Source: Gaiellales bacterium
Lineage (GTDB): Bacteria; Actinomycetota; Thermoleophilia; Gaiellales; F1-60-MAGs149
DNA: 15,806 bases
Assembly (NCBI GenBank): GCA_030831375.1
Contig: JAURLF010000159.1
Coordinates: 1-15,806, forward strand
Direction of reading: 5' to 3'
Below the pieces are notes generated by a model. That model did not search any database and was not told the origin of the DNA. It worked only from the letters and a program-made list of their open reading frames with translations. A program made the translations under genes and the position numbers. This document shows, piece by piece, positions 1-5,809 of this stretch (positions are counted from its first letter, which is position 1; every line of letters starts with the position of its first letter).

Positions 1-227
1 CCGTCGGCGTGATCGTCGTCCTCTACGCCGCCAGCTTCCTGCTGCCCCTGTGGGAGCCGACCGCCGCGCTCGCCCAGGCGACGCCGTTCGCCTTCTTCGA
101 CCCGGCGCCGCTGCTGCAGCGCGGCGAGGTCGCATGGGGCGACATCGCGGTGCTCGCGCTCTACGCGATCGTGCCGCTCAGCGCGGCTGCCGTGCGCTTC
201 GCACGGCGGGACCTCGCGGGCGGCTGA
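1..227 (+). CDS. ABC-2 type transporter permease, C-terminal fragment
   Basis: The reading frame is open from the left edge and ends with TGA at 225-227, so only about 74 C-terminal residues are present and the true start lies outside the window. A GTG at 9 is in frame but is not believed to be the start. The visible part has one hydrophobic segment at the edge (VGVIVVLYAASFLLPLW), an extracytoplasmic stretch containing FAFFDPAPLL, a second membrane segment (DIAVLALYAIVPLSAAAVRF) and a short basic tail ending RRDLAGG. This pattern, with the 'F.FFDP..LL..G....D' stretch before the last helix, is typical of the C-terminus of ABC-2 family permeases, which work with a separate ATP-binding subunit to export drugs, lipids or polysaccharides. 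Substrate cannot be judged. The 3' end overlaps a convergent small ORF by 50 nt. Confidence 0.6.
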   Translation, partial: VGVIVVLYAASFLLPLWEPTAALAQATPFAFFDPAPLLQRGEVAWGDIAVLALYAIVPLSAAAVRFARRDLAGG

Positions 228-444
228 CCTCGGGGACGCGCAGGGGCCCGCGGCGCATCCGCGGCCGTCCCGGGCCGGGCCGCCATGGGCGCGGCCGCAA
301 CCCGCCCCCGCCCCCGCCGCCACCGTCGTCGGTGCCCCCCGCCTCGTCCTCGCCGCCGAGCATCAGCCAGGCGACGAAGCCGAACACCGCGAGGCCGAGC
401 ACCGTGTGCGCCGCGCCGAACAGCACCATCACCCACGTCTCCAT
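178..444 (-). CDS. Small single-pass membrane protein (hypothetical)
   Basis: This is an 88-residue ORF with ATG at 444. Residues 1-29 (METWVMVLFGAAHTVLGLAV... to WLMLGG) form one convincing transmembrane helix, followed by an acidic patch (EDEAGGTDDGG), eight consecutive glycines and a long Arg/Pro-rich tail. The helix looks like a real protein and not a shadow frame. The low-complexity tail may be partly an artefact of GC-rich DNA. The 3' end overlaps the preceding permease gene by 50 nt on the opposite strand, which is unusual, so the true stop could differ if the sequence has an error in the G/C tract near 300-325. No Shine-Dalgarno is visible; a weak CACGCT box lies 6 nt before the ATG. 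The function is not recognised. Confidence 0.45.
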   Translation of the reverse strand: METWVMVLFGAAHTVLGLAVFGFVAWLMLGGEDEAGGTDDGGGGGGGGLRPRPWRPGPGRPRMRRGPLRVPEVSRPRGPAVRSARQPR

Positions 445-501
445 GGACGTAGCGTGTGCCGGACGGCCGGCGAAGTCAAGCGGGACGGCGGGTATCCCGC
501 G

Positions 502-507
502 TACGCT
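502..507 (+). promoter_or_regulatory. Candidate -10 box, leaderless promoter of the zinc-ribbon gene
   Basis: TACGCT (TANNNT) ends 8 nt before the ATG at 516, and no Shine-Dalgarno lies between them. This spacing puts the predicted transcription start almost on the start codon. No good -35 is seen. It also supports choosing ATG 516 over the in-frame GTG at 456. Confidence 0.45.
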
Positions 508-515
508 GCCGCCTG

Positions 516-809
516 ATGGACAAGGACGACAAGCGCCGCGTCCTCGGCGACGCGATCATCCTCTGCGGCCGCTGCGGCTTCGCGAAGCGGTACATGGAGC
601 TCGAGGGGCCGCCCGACCTCGAGGCGTGCCCCGACTGCGGCGGCGCGATGATCCGCGACTGCCCGTCCTGCCACGCGCCGATGCGCTCGATCATGCAGGT
701 CGACTGCCGCGTCTGCGGCACGCCGCTGCGCGACGCCGAGGCGTTCGGGGTGCCGATCCGGCGCAAGGCCGAGCCGCCCGACAAGGGCCCCGTCCAGCTG
801 CCCGAGTAG
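516..809 (+). CDS. Small double zinc-ribbon protein (four CxxC)
   Basis: This 97-residue protein has four CxxC knuckles: C17/C20 (CGRC), C38/C41 (CPDC), C49/C52 (CPSC) and C64/C67 (CRVC). The arrangement fits two zinc ribbons packed in tandem, each binding one Zn. The N-terminus is charged (MDKDDKRR) and there is no signal peptide, so it should be cytoplasmic. The layout recalls small uncharacterised bacterial zinc-ribbon families such as DUF2321, but I cannot confirm membership. ATG 516 is preferred to GTG 456 because the added 20 residues are basic and low-complexity and a -10 box lies just before 516. The TAG stop is separated by 2 nt from the stop of the convergent dehydrogenase gene, and the two stops form the palindrome TAGCGCTA. 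A nucleic-acid or protein-binding role is only inferred. Confidence 0.75.
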   Translation: MDKDDKRRVLGDAIILCGRCGFAKRYMELEGPPDLEACPDCGGAMIRDCPSCHAPMRSIMQVDCRVCGTPLRDAEAFGVPIRRKAEPPDKGPVQLPE

Positions 810-811
810 CG

Positions 812-1693
812 CTACGCGGGGGGCTCGACGTCGCCCGTGCCGATGCGCCCGAGCGCGGAGGAGTCCTCCTCGCCGTGGCCGGCCGCGATCAGGGCGTCCT
901 GCCAGGCCGCGATCAGGCGCGTCAGCCGCAGCTGGAGTCCGAGCTGCTCGCCCTCGGCGATCGCGATGCCGAGGTCCTTGCGGTGCAGCACGGTGCGGAA
1001 GCCGGGGTCGTACGCGCGGCTGATGTACTTGGGTGCGCGGTTGCGCAGGATCCACGAGTCGGCGGCGCCGCCGGCGAGCGCGTCGACGAGCGCCTCGAGC
1101 GGGAGCCCGGCCTTCTCCGCGTAGGCGAGGCCCTCGCCGACGGAGGCGTAGGTGCCGCTGATGATGATCTGGTTGACGGCCTTCGCGGCCTGCCCCGCGC
1201 CGGTCGGCCCGAGATGCGTGATCGTCTTGCAGAACGCCTCGAGCACCGGACGGGCACGGGTGAAGGCGGCGTCGGAGCCGCCGACGAAGGCCGTGCAGGT
1301 GCCGTTGCGGGCGCCCTCGGCGCCGCCCGAGAGCGGCGCGTCGACGACCTCGCAGCCGCGCCCGGCGAGAGCCTCGGCGATGCGCGTCTCCGTGCTCGGC
1401 GCGACGGTGGAGCAGTCGAGCAGGATCGCGCCGTCGCCCATTCCCGCGGCCGCGCCGTCCGTGCCGAGCACGACGGCCTCGAGGTCGGGCGAGTCCGACA
1501 CGCAGGTGACGACGACGTCGGCGCCCGCGGCGCAGTCGGCGGGGCTCGCGGCGCGGCGCGCGCCGCGCGCGACCAGCTCGTCGGCCTTCTCCGGGGTGCG
1601 GTTCCAGACCGCGACTTCGTGGCCGGCGTCGAGCAGGTGGCCGGCCATCGGGCCGCCCATCGTGCCGAGGCCGACGCAGGCGACGCGGGTCAC
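812..1693 (-). CDS. NAD(P)-dependent beta-hydroxyacid dehydrogenase (3-hydroxyisobutyrate dehydrogenase family)
   Basis: This 293-residue enzyme has the family's usual length. The N-terminal Rossmann motif is GLGTMGGPMAGHL (8-20), and NR at 31-32 follows the second strand, where an Arg usually favours NADP(H). The substrate-binding signature DAPLSGG is at 118-124. The catalytic lysine region GAGQAAKAVNQ (166-176) places Lys171 and Asn174 correctly, and HRKDLGIA (237-244) supplies the conserved C-terminal KD. Family members oxidise or reduce 3-hydroxyisobutyrate, tartronate semialdehyde, glyoxylate/succinic semialdehyde or related beta-hydroxyacids; the substrate here is not decidable from context. 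The start is GTG at 1693, whose bases overlap the TGA of the upstream ASCH gene as GTGA, so the two are probably co-transcribed and translationally coupled. The frame stays open upstream, but that region is the ASCH gene read in another frame. Confidence 0.9.
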   Translation of the reverse strand: MTRVACVGLGTMGGPMAGHLLDAGHEVAVWNRTPEKADELVARGARRAASPADCAAGADVVVTCVSDSPDLEAVVLGTDGAAAGMGDGAILLDCSTVAPSTETRIAEALAGRGCEVVDAPLSGGAEGARNGTCTAFVGGSDAAFTRARPVLEAFCKTITHLGPTGAGQAAKAVNQIIISGTYASVGEGLAYAEKAGLPLEALVDALAGGAADSWILRNRAPKYISRAYDPGFRTVLHRKDLGIAIAEGEQLGLQLRLTRLIAAWQDALIAAGHGEEDSSALGRIGTGDVEPPA

Positions 1694-2037
1694 GCGCGGA
1701 TCTCCGAGAAGTGGATCACGGTGATCAGGTCGTCCTCGCGGACCTCGCGGTTGTAGAGGCGGCGCAGGAAGTCCGCGAAGTCGTCGAGGGTCCGCAGCTG
1801 CGGGTTCTCGTGCTGGATCTCGCGCGGCGAGACGTCGCCGAGCGGCTTCACCTCGACCTTGTCGATGACGGCGTCGAAGACGCGCTCGCGCGGCCCGAAG
1901 CGCTGCCCGACGAGCACGGACACGATCATGCCCTTCTCGTACTTGCCGCTCTTGTCCCCGAGGCGGATCGTGACCGTCTTGCGGCGGCTCTTGATCTGCT
2001 CGGTCACGAGCGGGCTGTAGAATTGCAGGGCGTGCAC
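1690..2037 (-). CDS. ASCH-domain-like small protein
   Basis: This is a 115-residue cytoplasmic protein. Residues 1-26 (HALQFYSPLVTEQI, then KSRRKTVTIR) match the start of ASCH-fold proteins, where a 'K...KT.T.R' stretch follows the first helix. A central strand pair GKYEKGMIVSVLVG (31-44), the segment VFDAVIDKVEVKPLGDVS and a C-terminal strand LITVIHFSEIR (104-114) complete the small PUA-related beta-barrel. ASCH/PUA-like domains are known or predicted to bind RNA, and some are nucleotide-modifying hydrolases; no specific reaction is claimed. GTG 2037 is chosen as the start because the protein then begins at the first conserved strand and a TACCAT box lies 6 nt upstream. It is the first gene of a two-gene minus-strand operon and is divergent from the MFS gene. 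Confidence 0.7.
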   Translation of the reverse strand: MHALQFYSPLVTEQIKSRRKTVTIRLGDKSGKYEKGMIVSVLVGQRFGPRERVFDAVIDKVEVKPLGDVSPREIQHENPQLRTLDDFADFLRRLYNREVREDDLITVIHFSEIRA

Positions 2038-2043
2038 AGGGGC

Positions 2044-2049
2044 ATGGTA
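2044..2049 (-). promoter_or_regulatory. Candidate -10 box, leaderless promoter of the ASCH-dehydrogenase operon
   Basis: On the minus strand TACCAT is followed by 6 nt and then the GTG start at 2037. No Shine-Dalgarno is present, and no clear -35 is seen. The box fits the recurring leaderless pattern of this window and lies back to back with the MFS promoter. Confidence 0.45.
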
Positions 2050-2063
2050 GCCGCGGCCGCAGC

Positions 2064-2092
2064 CTGACCGCCCATTCAGGCCGGGCTAGACT
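2064..2092 (+). promoter_or_regulatory. Promoter of MFS transporter gene, leaderless
   Basis: CTGACC (2064-2069, -35), a 17-nt spacer and TAGACT (2087-2092, -10) form a good vegetative-type promoter. Only 7 nt separate the -10 from ATG 2100, so transcription should start at or next to the A of the start codon. There is no Shine-Dalgarno. Confidence 0.6.
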
Positions 2093-2099
2093 CCCGCGG

Positions 2100-3260
2100 A
2101 TGCGCCGGGTCTTCCTCGCCGTCGCGGCCACGATGTTCGTGGACGCGCTGCTGTACCTGGCGATCGTCCCGCTCCTGCCCTGGTACGCGGAGCGCTTCGA
2201 CCTCACGAAGTTCGAGGCGGCCGTGCTGCTCGCGGGCTACCCGCTCGCCTTCCTGATCACGGTCACCCCGGCGGGCTGGCTGGCGGGACGGCTCGGCCCG
2301 CGCCGCGTCGTGATCGCGGGCACGTGCTTCTTCCTCGCCTCGACGGCCCTGTTCGCCACGGCCCCGTCAGGCGAGCTCCTGATCGTCGCGCGCCTGCTGC
2401 AGGGCGTCGGCGGCGGCATCGGCTGGGCCGCCGCGATGGCGTGGCTGACGGGCAACACGCCGCCGGCGGGCCGCTCGCGGGCCGTCGGCGCGATCTCGGG
2501 CGTCCTCTCGGCCGGCGCCGTCGCCGGGCCGGCGCTCGGCGCGCTCGCCGACGCCACCTCGCCGCTGCTGGCCTTCGGCCTTGCCGGCGCGATCGGGGTC
2601 GTCGCGCTCATGCTCACGCTGGCCGCCCCGGCCGGCGCCGACCTGCCGCGCGACCCGCCGCTGCACAGCACGCTGCGGCGGCTGCTCGGCCACCCGCTCG
2701 TGATCTGCTCGCTCGCCCTGGCCCTGGCCGACGCCGCGGGCGTCGCCGCCGTCGACCTCTTGGCGCCGCTGGCCCTCGGTGCGAACGGCGTCAGCTCGGC
2801 GACGATCGGCATCGCGATCGGCGCGGGCGCCGTGCTCGGCATCGCGGCCGGCTGGGGCGCGGGCCGCGTGGGCGAGCGGGTCGGCTCGTTCCGGGTGGCG
2901 CTGGTGGGCGGCATCGGCCTCGGCGTGATGCCGCTGCTGCTCGCCTTCCCCCTGCCGGACTGGGCCGTCCTCGGCGTGCTGGTCGGCGTCGGCCCGTTCT
3001 TCCCGATCCTGATGACGGGGCTGTTCCCGCTGATGACGCAGGCCGCGGACGATCTCGGCCTGTCGCACGGCACCGGCACCGCGCTCGCGAACATGGTCTG
3101 GTCCGGGGGCTTCGCGGTCACGCCGCTCGTGATCGCGCCGATCGCGCAGGCCCTCGGCGATCCCGTCGCCTACGCGCTCGCCGCCGCGGCGGTGGCGCTC
3201 CTGCTCGCGCTCGCGGTGGTGATGCGCCAGCGCTCGCGGGCGCACGGGCTGGCGCACTGA
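2100..3260 (+). CDS. Major facilitator superfamily transporter, DHA1-like
   Basis: This 386-residue polytopic protein has about 12 predicted hydrophobic helices. The loop 2-3 motif A is visible as GWLAGRLGPRR (59-69). A motif B-like ARLLQGVGGG lies at 97-106, and the antiporter motif C appears as GAVAGPALGALAD (139-151) in helix 5, which points to a proton-coupled efflux antiporter of the drug:H+ (DHA1) type. The second half (from about residue 195) repeats the six-helix layout with a weaker motif A (GRVGERVGSFR). Length and topology are complete. It is transcribed alone from a leaderless promoter, divergent from the ASCH operon, and followed by a 13-bp hairpin. The substrate is unknown; drug, sugar or metabolite export are all possible. 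Confidence 0.88.
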   Translation: MRRVFLAVAATMFVDALLYLAIVPLLPWYAERFDLTKFEAAVLLAGYPLAFLITVTPAGWLAGRLGPRRVVIAGTCFFLASTALFATAPSGELLIVARLLQGVGGGIGWAAAMAWLTGNTPPAGRSRAVGAISGVLSAGAVAGPALGALADATSPLLAFGLAGAIGVVALMLTLAAPAGADLPRDPPLHSTLRRLLGHPLVICSLALALADAAGVAAVDLLAPLALGANGVSSATIGIAIGAGAVLGIAAGWGAGRVGERVGSFRVALVGGIGLGVMPLLLAFPLPDWAVLGVLVGVGPFFPILMTGLFPLMTQAADDLGLSHGTGTALANMVWSGGFAVTPLVIAPIAQALGDPVAYALAAAAVALLLALAVVMRQRSRAHGLAH

Positions 3261-3286
3261 CCGCGGCCCGCTGCGGAGCCACCGCA

Positions 3287-3315
3287 CGCCGGCTGCGGGA
3301 ACCCCGCAGCCGGCG
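3287..3315 (+). terminator. GC-rich terminator hairpin after MFS gene
   Basis: A perfect 13-bp stem (arms CGCCGGCTGCGGG and CCCGCAGCCGGCG) encloses the 3-nt loop AAC, 26 nt after the MFS stop. There is no T-tract, as is common for actinobacterial terminators. It separates the MFS gene from the groESL promoter. Confidence 0.6.
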
Positions 3316-3324
3316 GCGGATTGC

Positions 3325-3338
3325 CCGCATTCATGCGG
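3325..3338. repeat. Short inverted repeat upstream of the groESL promoter
   Basis: CCGCAT and ATGCGG arms are separated by TC. The repeat lies 15 nt before the first CIRCE-like element and does not belong to the MFS terminator. It may be an extra regulator site or chance. Confidence 0.3.
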
Positions 3339-3353
3339 TCTGATGGGGAAGAT

Positions 3354-3380
3354 CTGGCACTCTCGGACTGAGATTGCCAG
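3354..3380. promoter_or_regulatory. CIRCE-like HrcA operator, upstream copy (imperfect)
   Basis: CTGGCACTC-N9-GATTGCCAG has the exact 9-9-9 geometry of the CIRCE heat-shock operator, with a single mismatched pair between the arms (GATTGCCAG where GAGTGCCAG would be perfect). It ends 7 nt before the -35 box of the groES promoter. HrcA, encoded elsewhere, is the known CIRCE repressor. Confidence 0.75.
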
Positions 3381-3387
3381 TTGCCGT

Positions 3388-3416
3388 TTGCGCGATCCGG
3401 GAACCTGACGTACCCT
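3388..3416 (+). promoter_or_regulatory. groESL promoter
   Basis: TTGCGC (3388-3393), a 17-nt spacer and TACCCT (3411-3416) form a vegetative-type promoter. The predicted start near 3423 falls in the left arm of the downstream CIRCE, so HrcA bound there would block initiation. Confidence 0.6.
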
Positions 3417-3421
3417 GCGCT

Positions 3422-3448
3422 CTGGCACTCACGTCATGAGAGTGCCAA
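3422..3448. promoter_or_regulatory. CIRCE HrcA operator, downstream copy
   Basis: CTGGCACTC-N9-GAGTGCCAA matches the actinobacterial CIRCE consensus. One of nine pairs between the arms is imperfect. It overlaps the predicted transcription start and would be transcribed into the groES 5' UTR. Confidence 0.92.
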
Positions 3449-3477
3449 CGCCTTCCACCACCCCAACCCCCTGACCT

Positions 3478-3482
3478 GGAGG
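3478..3482 (+). promoter_or_regulatory. Shine-Dalgarno of groES
   Basis: GGAGG lies 5 nt before ATG 3488. This strong site contrasts with the leaderless starts of many neighbours and fixes the groES start. Confidence 0.7.
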
Positions 3483-3487
3483 TCCCC

Positions 3488-3793
3488 ATGAACCTCAAGC
3501 CGCTTGGCGACCGCATCGTCGCCGAAGTGCTGGAGGAGGAGCAGACGACCGCGAGCGGCATCGTGCTCCCCGACACCGCGCAGGAGAAGCCCCAGCGCGC
3601 GAAGGTGCTGGCCGTCGGCTCCGGCCACTACGAGTTCGGCCACCACGTGCCCCTCGAGATCGCGGTCGGCGACGAGATCCTGTTCTCGAAGTACGGCGGC
3701 ACCGAGGTCAAGGAGGGCGGCCGGGACTACCTGATCCTGCGCGAGTCCGACGTCCTCGCCGTCATCGGCAAGCCCGCCAAGGGCAAGAAGTAA
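3488..3793 (+). CDS. groES: Co-chaperonin GroES (Cpn10)
   Basis: This 101-residue protein forms the heptameric lid of the GroEL folding chamber in the cytoplasm. The N-terminus NLKPLGDRIV is the family signature. The mobile loop EEEQTTASGIVLPDTAQEKP (about 16-35) carries the GIVLP residues that dock on the GroEL apical domain. The C-terminal half contains VGDEILFSKYGGTEV and the closing strand YLILRESDVLAVIG, followed by a short Lys-rich tail (KPAKGKK). Length is normal for the family. It is the first gene of the groES-groEL operon, with 36 nt to groEL. Two CIRCE elements upstream indicate HrcA repression relieved by heat or unfolded protein load. Confidence 0.98.
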   Translation: MNLKPLGDRIVAEVLEEEQTTASGIVLPDTAQEKPQRAKVLAVGSGHYEFGHHVPLEIAVGDEILFSKYGGTEVKEGGRDYLILRESDVLAVIGKPAKGKK

Positions 3794-3829
3794 CCACTCT
3801 CCCCTCTCCCTGACTGAGGTACATCAGAC

Positions 3830-5461
3830 ATGGCACACAAGGAACTCCGCTTCAACGAGGACGCGCGGCGCTCCCTGCAGCGCGGCGTGGACACCCTCGC
3901 CGACGCCGTCAAGGTGACGCTCGGCCCCAAGGGCCGCTACGTCGTGCTCGACAAGAAGTTCGGCGCCCCCACGATCACGAACGACGGCGTCTCCATCGCC
4001 CGTGAGATCGAGCTCGAGGACCCGTTCGAGAACCAGGGCGCGCAGCTCGTCCGCGAGGTCGCCACGGCGACCAACGACGTGGCCGGCGACGGCACCACCA
4101 CCGCCACCGTGCTCGCCCAGGCGATCGTGCGCGAGGGCCTGCGCAACGTGACCGCGGGCGCGAACCCGATGGGCCTCAAGCGCGGCATCGAGCAGGCCGT
4201 CGAGCAGGCCGTCGCCAACATCAAGGCGCAGTCGAAGGAGGTGTCGGGCAAGGAGGACATCGCCCGCGTCGCCACGATCTCCGCCCGCGACCGCGAGATC
4301 GGCGACGTCATCGCCGACGCGATCGAGAAGGTCGGCAAGGACGGCGTCGTCAACGTCGAGGACGGCCAGACGTTCGGCCTGGACCTCGAGTTCACGGAGG
4401 GCATGCAGTTCGAGAAGGGCTACATCTCCCCGTACATGATCACGGACTCCGACCGCATGGAGGCCGTGCTCGAGGACCCGTACATCCTCATCGCCAACCA
4501 GAAGATCGGCGCGGTCAAGGACGTGCTCCCGATCCTCGAGCAGGTCATCCAGAGCGGCAAGCCGCTGCTGATCATCGCCGAGGACCTCGAGGGCGAGGCC
4601 CTGGCCACGATCGTCGTCAACAAGCTCCGCGGCACCTTCTCGGTCGTCGCGGTCAAGGCCCCCGGCTTCGGCGACCGCCGCAAGCGCATGCTCGAGGACA
4701 TCGCGATCCTCACGGGCGGCGAGGTGATCACCGAGGAGATGGGCCTCAAGCTCGAGAACACGGCCGTGGCCCAGCTCGGCCGCGCGCGCCGCATCGTCGT
4801 CGACAAGGACCACACCACGATCATCGACGGTGCCGGCAAGGGCGACGACATCAAGGCCCGCATCAAGCAGATCAAGCAGGAGATCGAGAACTCGGACTCC
4901 GATTTCGACCGTGAGAAGCTGCAGGAGCGGCTGGCCAAGCTGTCCGGCGGCGTCGCGGTGGTCAAGGTCGGCGCGGCCACCGAGACCGAGATGAAGGAGA
5001 AGAAGCACCGCGTCGAGGACGCGCTGCAGGCCACCCGCGCCGCCCTCGAGGAGGGCATCGTGCCGGGCGGCGGCGTCGCGCTCCTGACGGCGGCGACGAA
5101 GCTCAAGATCGACGAGTCGCACCACGACGAGGCGACCGGCCAGAAGATCATCAAGCGGGCGCTCGAGGAGCCGATCCGCCAGCTCGCGGCCAACGCGGGC
5201 CTGGAGGGCTCCGTCGTCGTCTCCGACATCCGCGCGGCGAAGGCCGGCTTCGGCCTCAACGTCGACTCGGGCGAGATGGTCGACCTGGTCAAGGCGGGCA
5301 TCATCGATCCCGCCATGGTCACCCGCTCGGCGCTGCAGAACGCCGCGTCGATCGCGAAGAACATCCTCACGACGGAGTGCATCGTCGTCGAGGCGCCCGA
5401 GAAGCCCGTCGCCGGTGGCGGCGGCATGCCCGACATGGGCGGCATGGGCGGCATGATGTAG
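3830..5461 (+). CDS. groEL: Chaperonin GroEL (Cpn60)
   Basis: This 543-residue ATP-dependent chaperonin forms the double heptameric ring that folds proteins together with GroES. The N-terminal equatorial region shows VTLGPKGRYVVLDKKFGAP (29-47), the phosphate loop and catalytic Asp in DVAGDGTTTA (83-92, D87) and NPMGLKRGIE. The apical domain includes EGMQFEKGYISPYM. The returning equatorial domain includes EEGIVPGGGVALL. The C-terminus is a GGM-type tail (PDMGGMGGMM), not a His-rich one. ATG 3830 is preceded by GAGG at 3816-3819, 10 nt upstream. The gene follows groES directly and is followed by a strong hairpin. In many actinobacteria the groES-linked copy carries a His-rich tail, so the GGM tail here is notable. 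Confidence 0.98.
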   Translation: MAHKELRFNEDARRSLQRGVDTLADAVKVTLGPKGRYVVLDKKFGAPTITNDGVSIAREIELEDPFENQGAQLVREVATATNDVAGDGTTTATVLAQAIVREGLRNVTAGANPMGLKRGIEQAVEQAVANIKAQSKEVSGKEDIARVATISARDREIGDVIADAIEKVGKDGVVNVEDGQTFGLDLEFTEGMQFEKGYISPYMITDSDRMEAVLEDPYILIANQKIGAVKDVLPILEQVIQSGKPLLIIAEDLEGEALATIVVNKLRGTFSVVAVKAPGFGDRRKRMLEDIAILTGGEVITEEMGLKLENTAVAQLGRARRIVVDKDHTTIIDGAGKGDDIKARIKQIKQEIENSDSDFDREKLQERLAKLSGGVAVVKVGAATETEMKEKKHRVEDALQATRAALEEGIVPGGGVALLTAATKLKIDESHHDEATGQKIIKRALEEPIRQLAANAGLEGSVVVSDIRAAKAGFGLNVDSGEMVDLVKAGIIDPAMVTRSALQNAASIAKNILTTECIVVEAPEKPVAGGGGMPDMGGMGGMM

Positions 5462-5504
5462 GAAACCGGCTCGGGCCAGCGGCCCGGACCGATCGCACGA
5501 CCCT

Positions 5505-5534
5505 GAAGGGCCCCGGCTCCGGCCGGGGCCCTTC
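5505..5534 (+). terminator. Terminator hairpin after groEL
   Basis: A 12-bp perfect stem (GAAGGGCCCCGG paired with CCGGGGCCCTTC) encloses the loop CTCCGG and begins 44 nt after the groEL stop. It is very stable, with only a short T run afterwards, and separates the heat-shock operon from the CDGSH gene. Confidence 0.75.
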
Positions 5535-5605
5535 GCGCTTCCCGCGGCGGCGCGCCGCGGCGGCGGCGTGCCATCCTTCCCCGATCACCGCGAAGGGAGT
5601 GGACC

Positions 5606-5809
5606 ATGGCCGACTGCACGATCCGCATCAAGAAGAACGGCTCCGCGATGGTGTCGGGCTCGTTCGTGATCGAGGACGTCAACGGCGACCCGTACACGAT
5701 CGAGGGCGAGGCGTTCCTGTGCCGCTGCGGCGCCTCCCAGACCAAGCCGTTCTGCGACGGCTCGCACAAGGCGGCCGGCTTCGAGTCGGCGCCGACCGTC
5801 GGCGACTAG
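5606..5809 (+). CDS. CDGSH-type iron-sulfur protein (mitoNEET-like)
   Basis: This is a 67-residue protein with one complete CDGSH motif. In CRCGASQTKPFCDGSH (39-54), C39, C41, C50 and H54 are positioned to bind a [2Fe-2S] cluster with the characteristic 3Cys-1His ligation. The first 38 residues form a beta-rich leader (IRIKKNGSAMVSGSFVIEDVNGDPYTIEG). There is no membrane anchor, so it is probably a soluble cytoplasmic protein. CDGSH proteins act in redox sensing, electron transfer or Fe-S cluster transfer; the partner is not known here. AAGGGAG at 5593-5599 is a good Shine-Dalgarno 6 nt before the ATG. The stop TAG shares the four bases CTAG with the stop of the convergent MidA-type gene, leaving no intergenic space. 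Confidence 0.95.
   Translation: MADCTIRIKKNGSAMVSGSFVIEDVNGDPYTIEGEAFLCRCGASQTKPFCDGSHKAAGFESAPTVGD

Noticed and set aside
296..345. C-rich tract resembling a simple repeat
   Set aside because: It is the reverse strand of the glycine-rich codons in the small membrane ORF, with no regular repeat unit of its own.
50..1756. Long plus-strand ORF of 568 codons
   Set aside because: It is Arg/Ala/Pro-rich, crosses the zinc-ribbon gene in another frame and opposes the dehydrogenase. It is a GC-bias shadow.
3824..5125. Long minus-strand ORF opposite groEL
   Set aside because: Its Asp/Leu/Val/Arg-rich composition is typical of antisense of a GC-rich gene, and groEL is certain.
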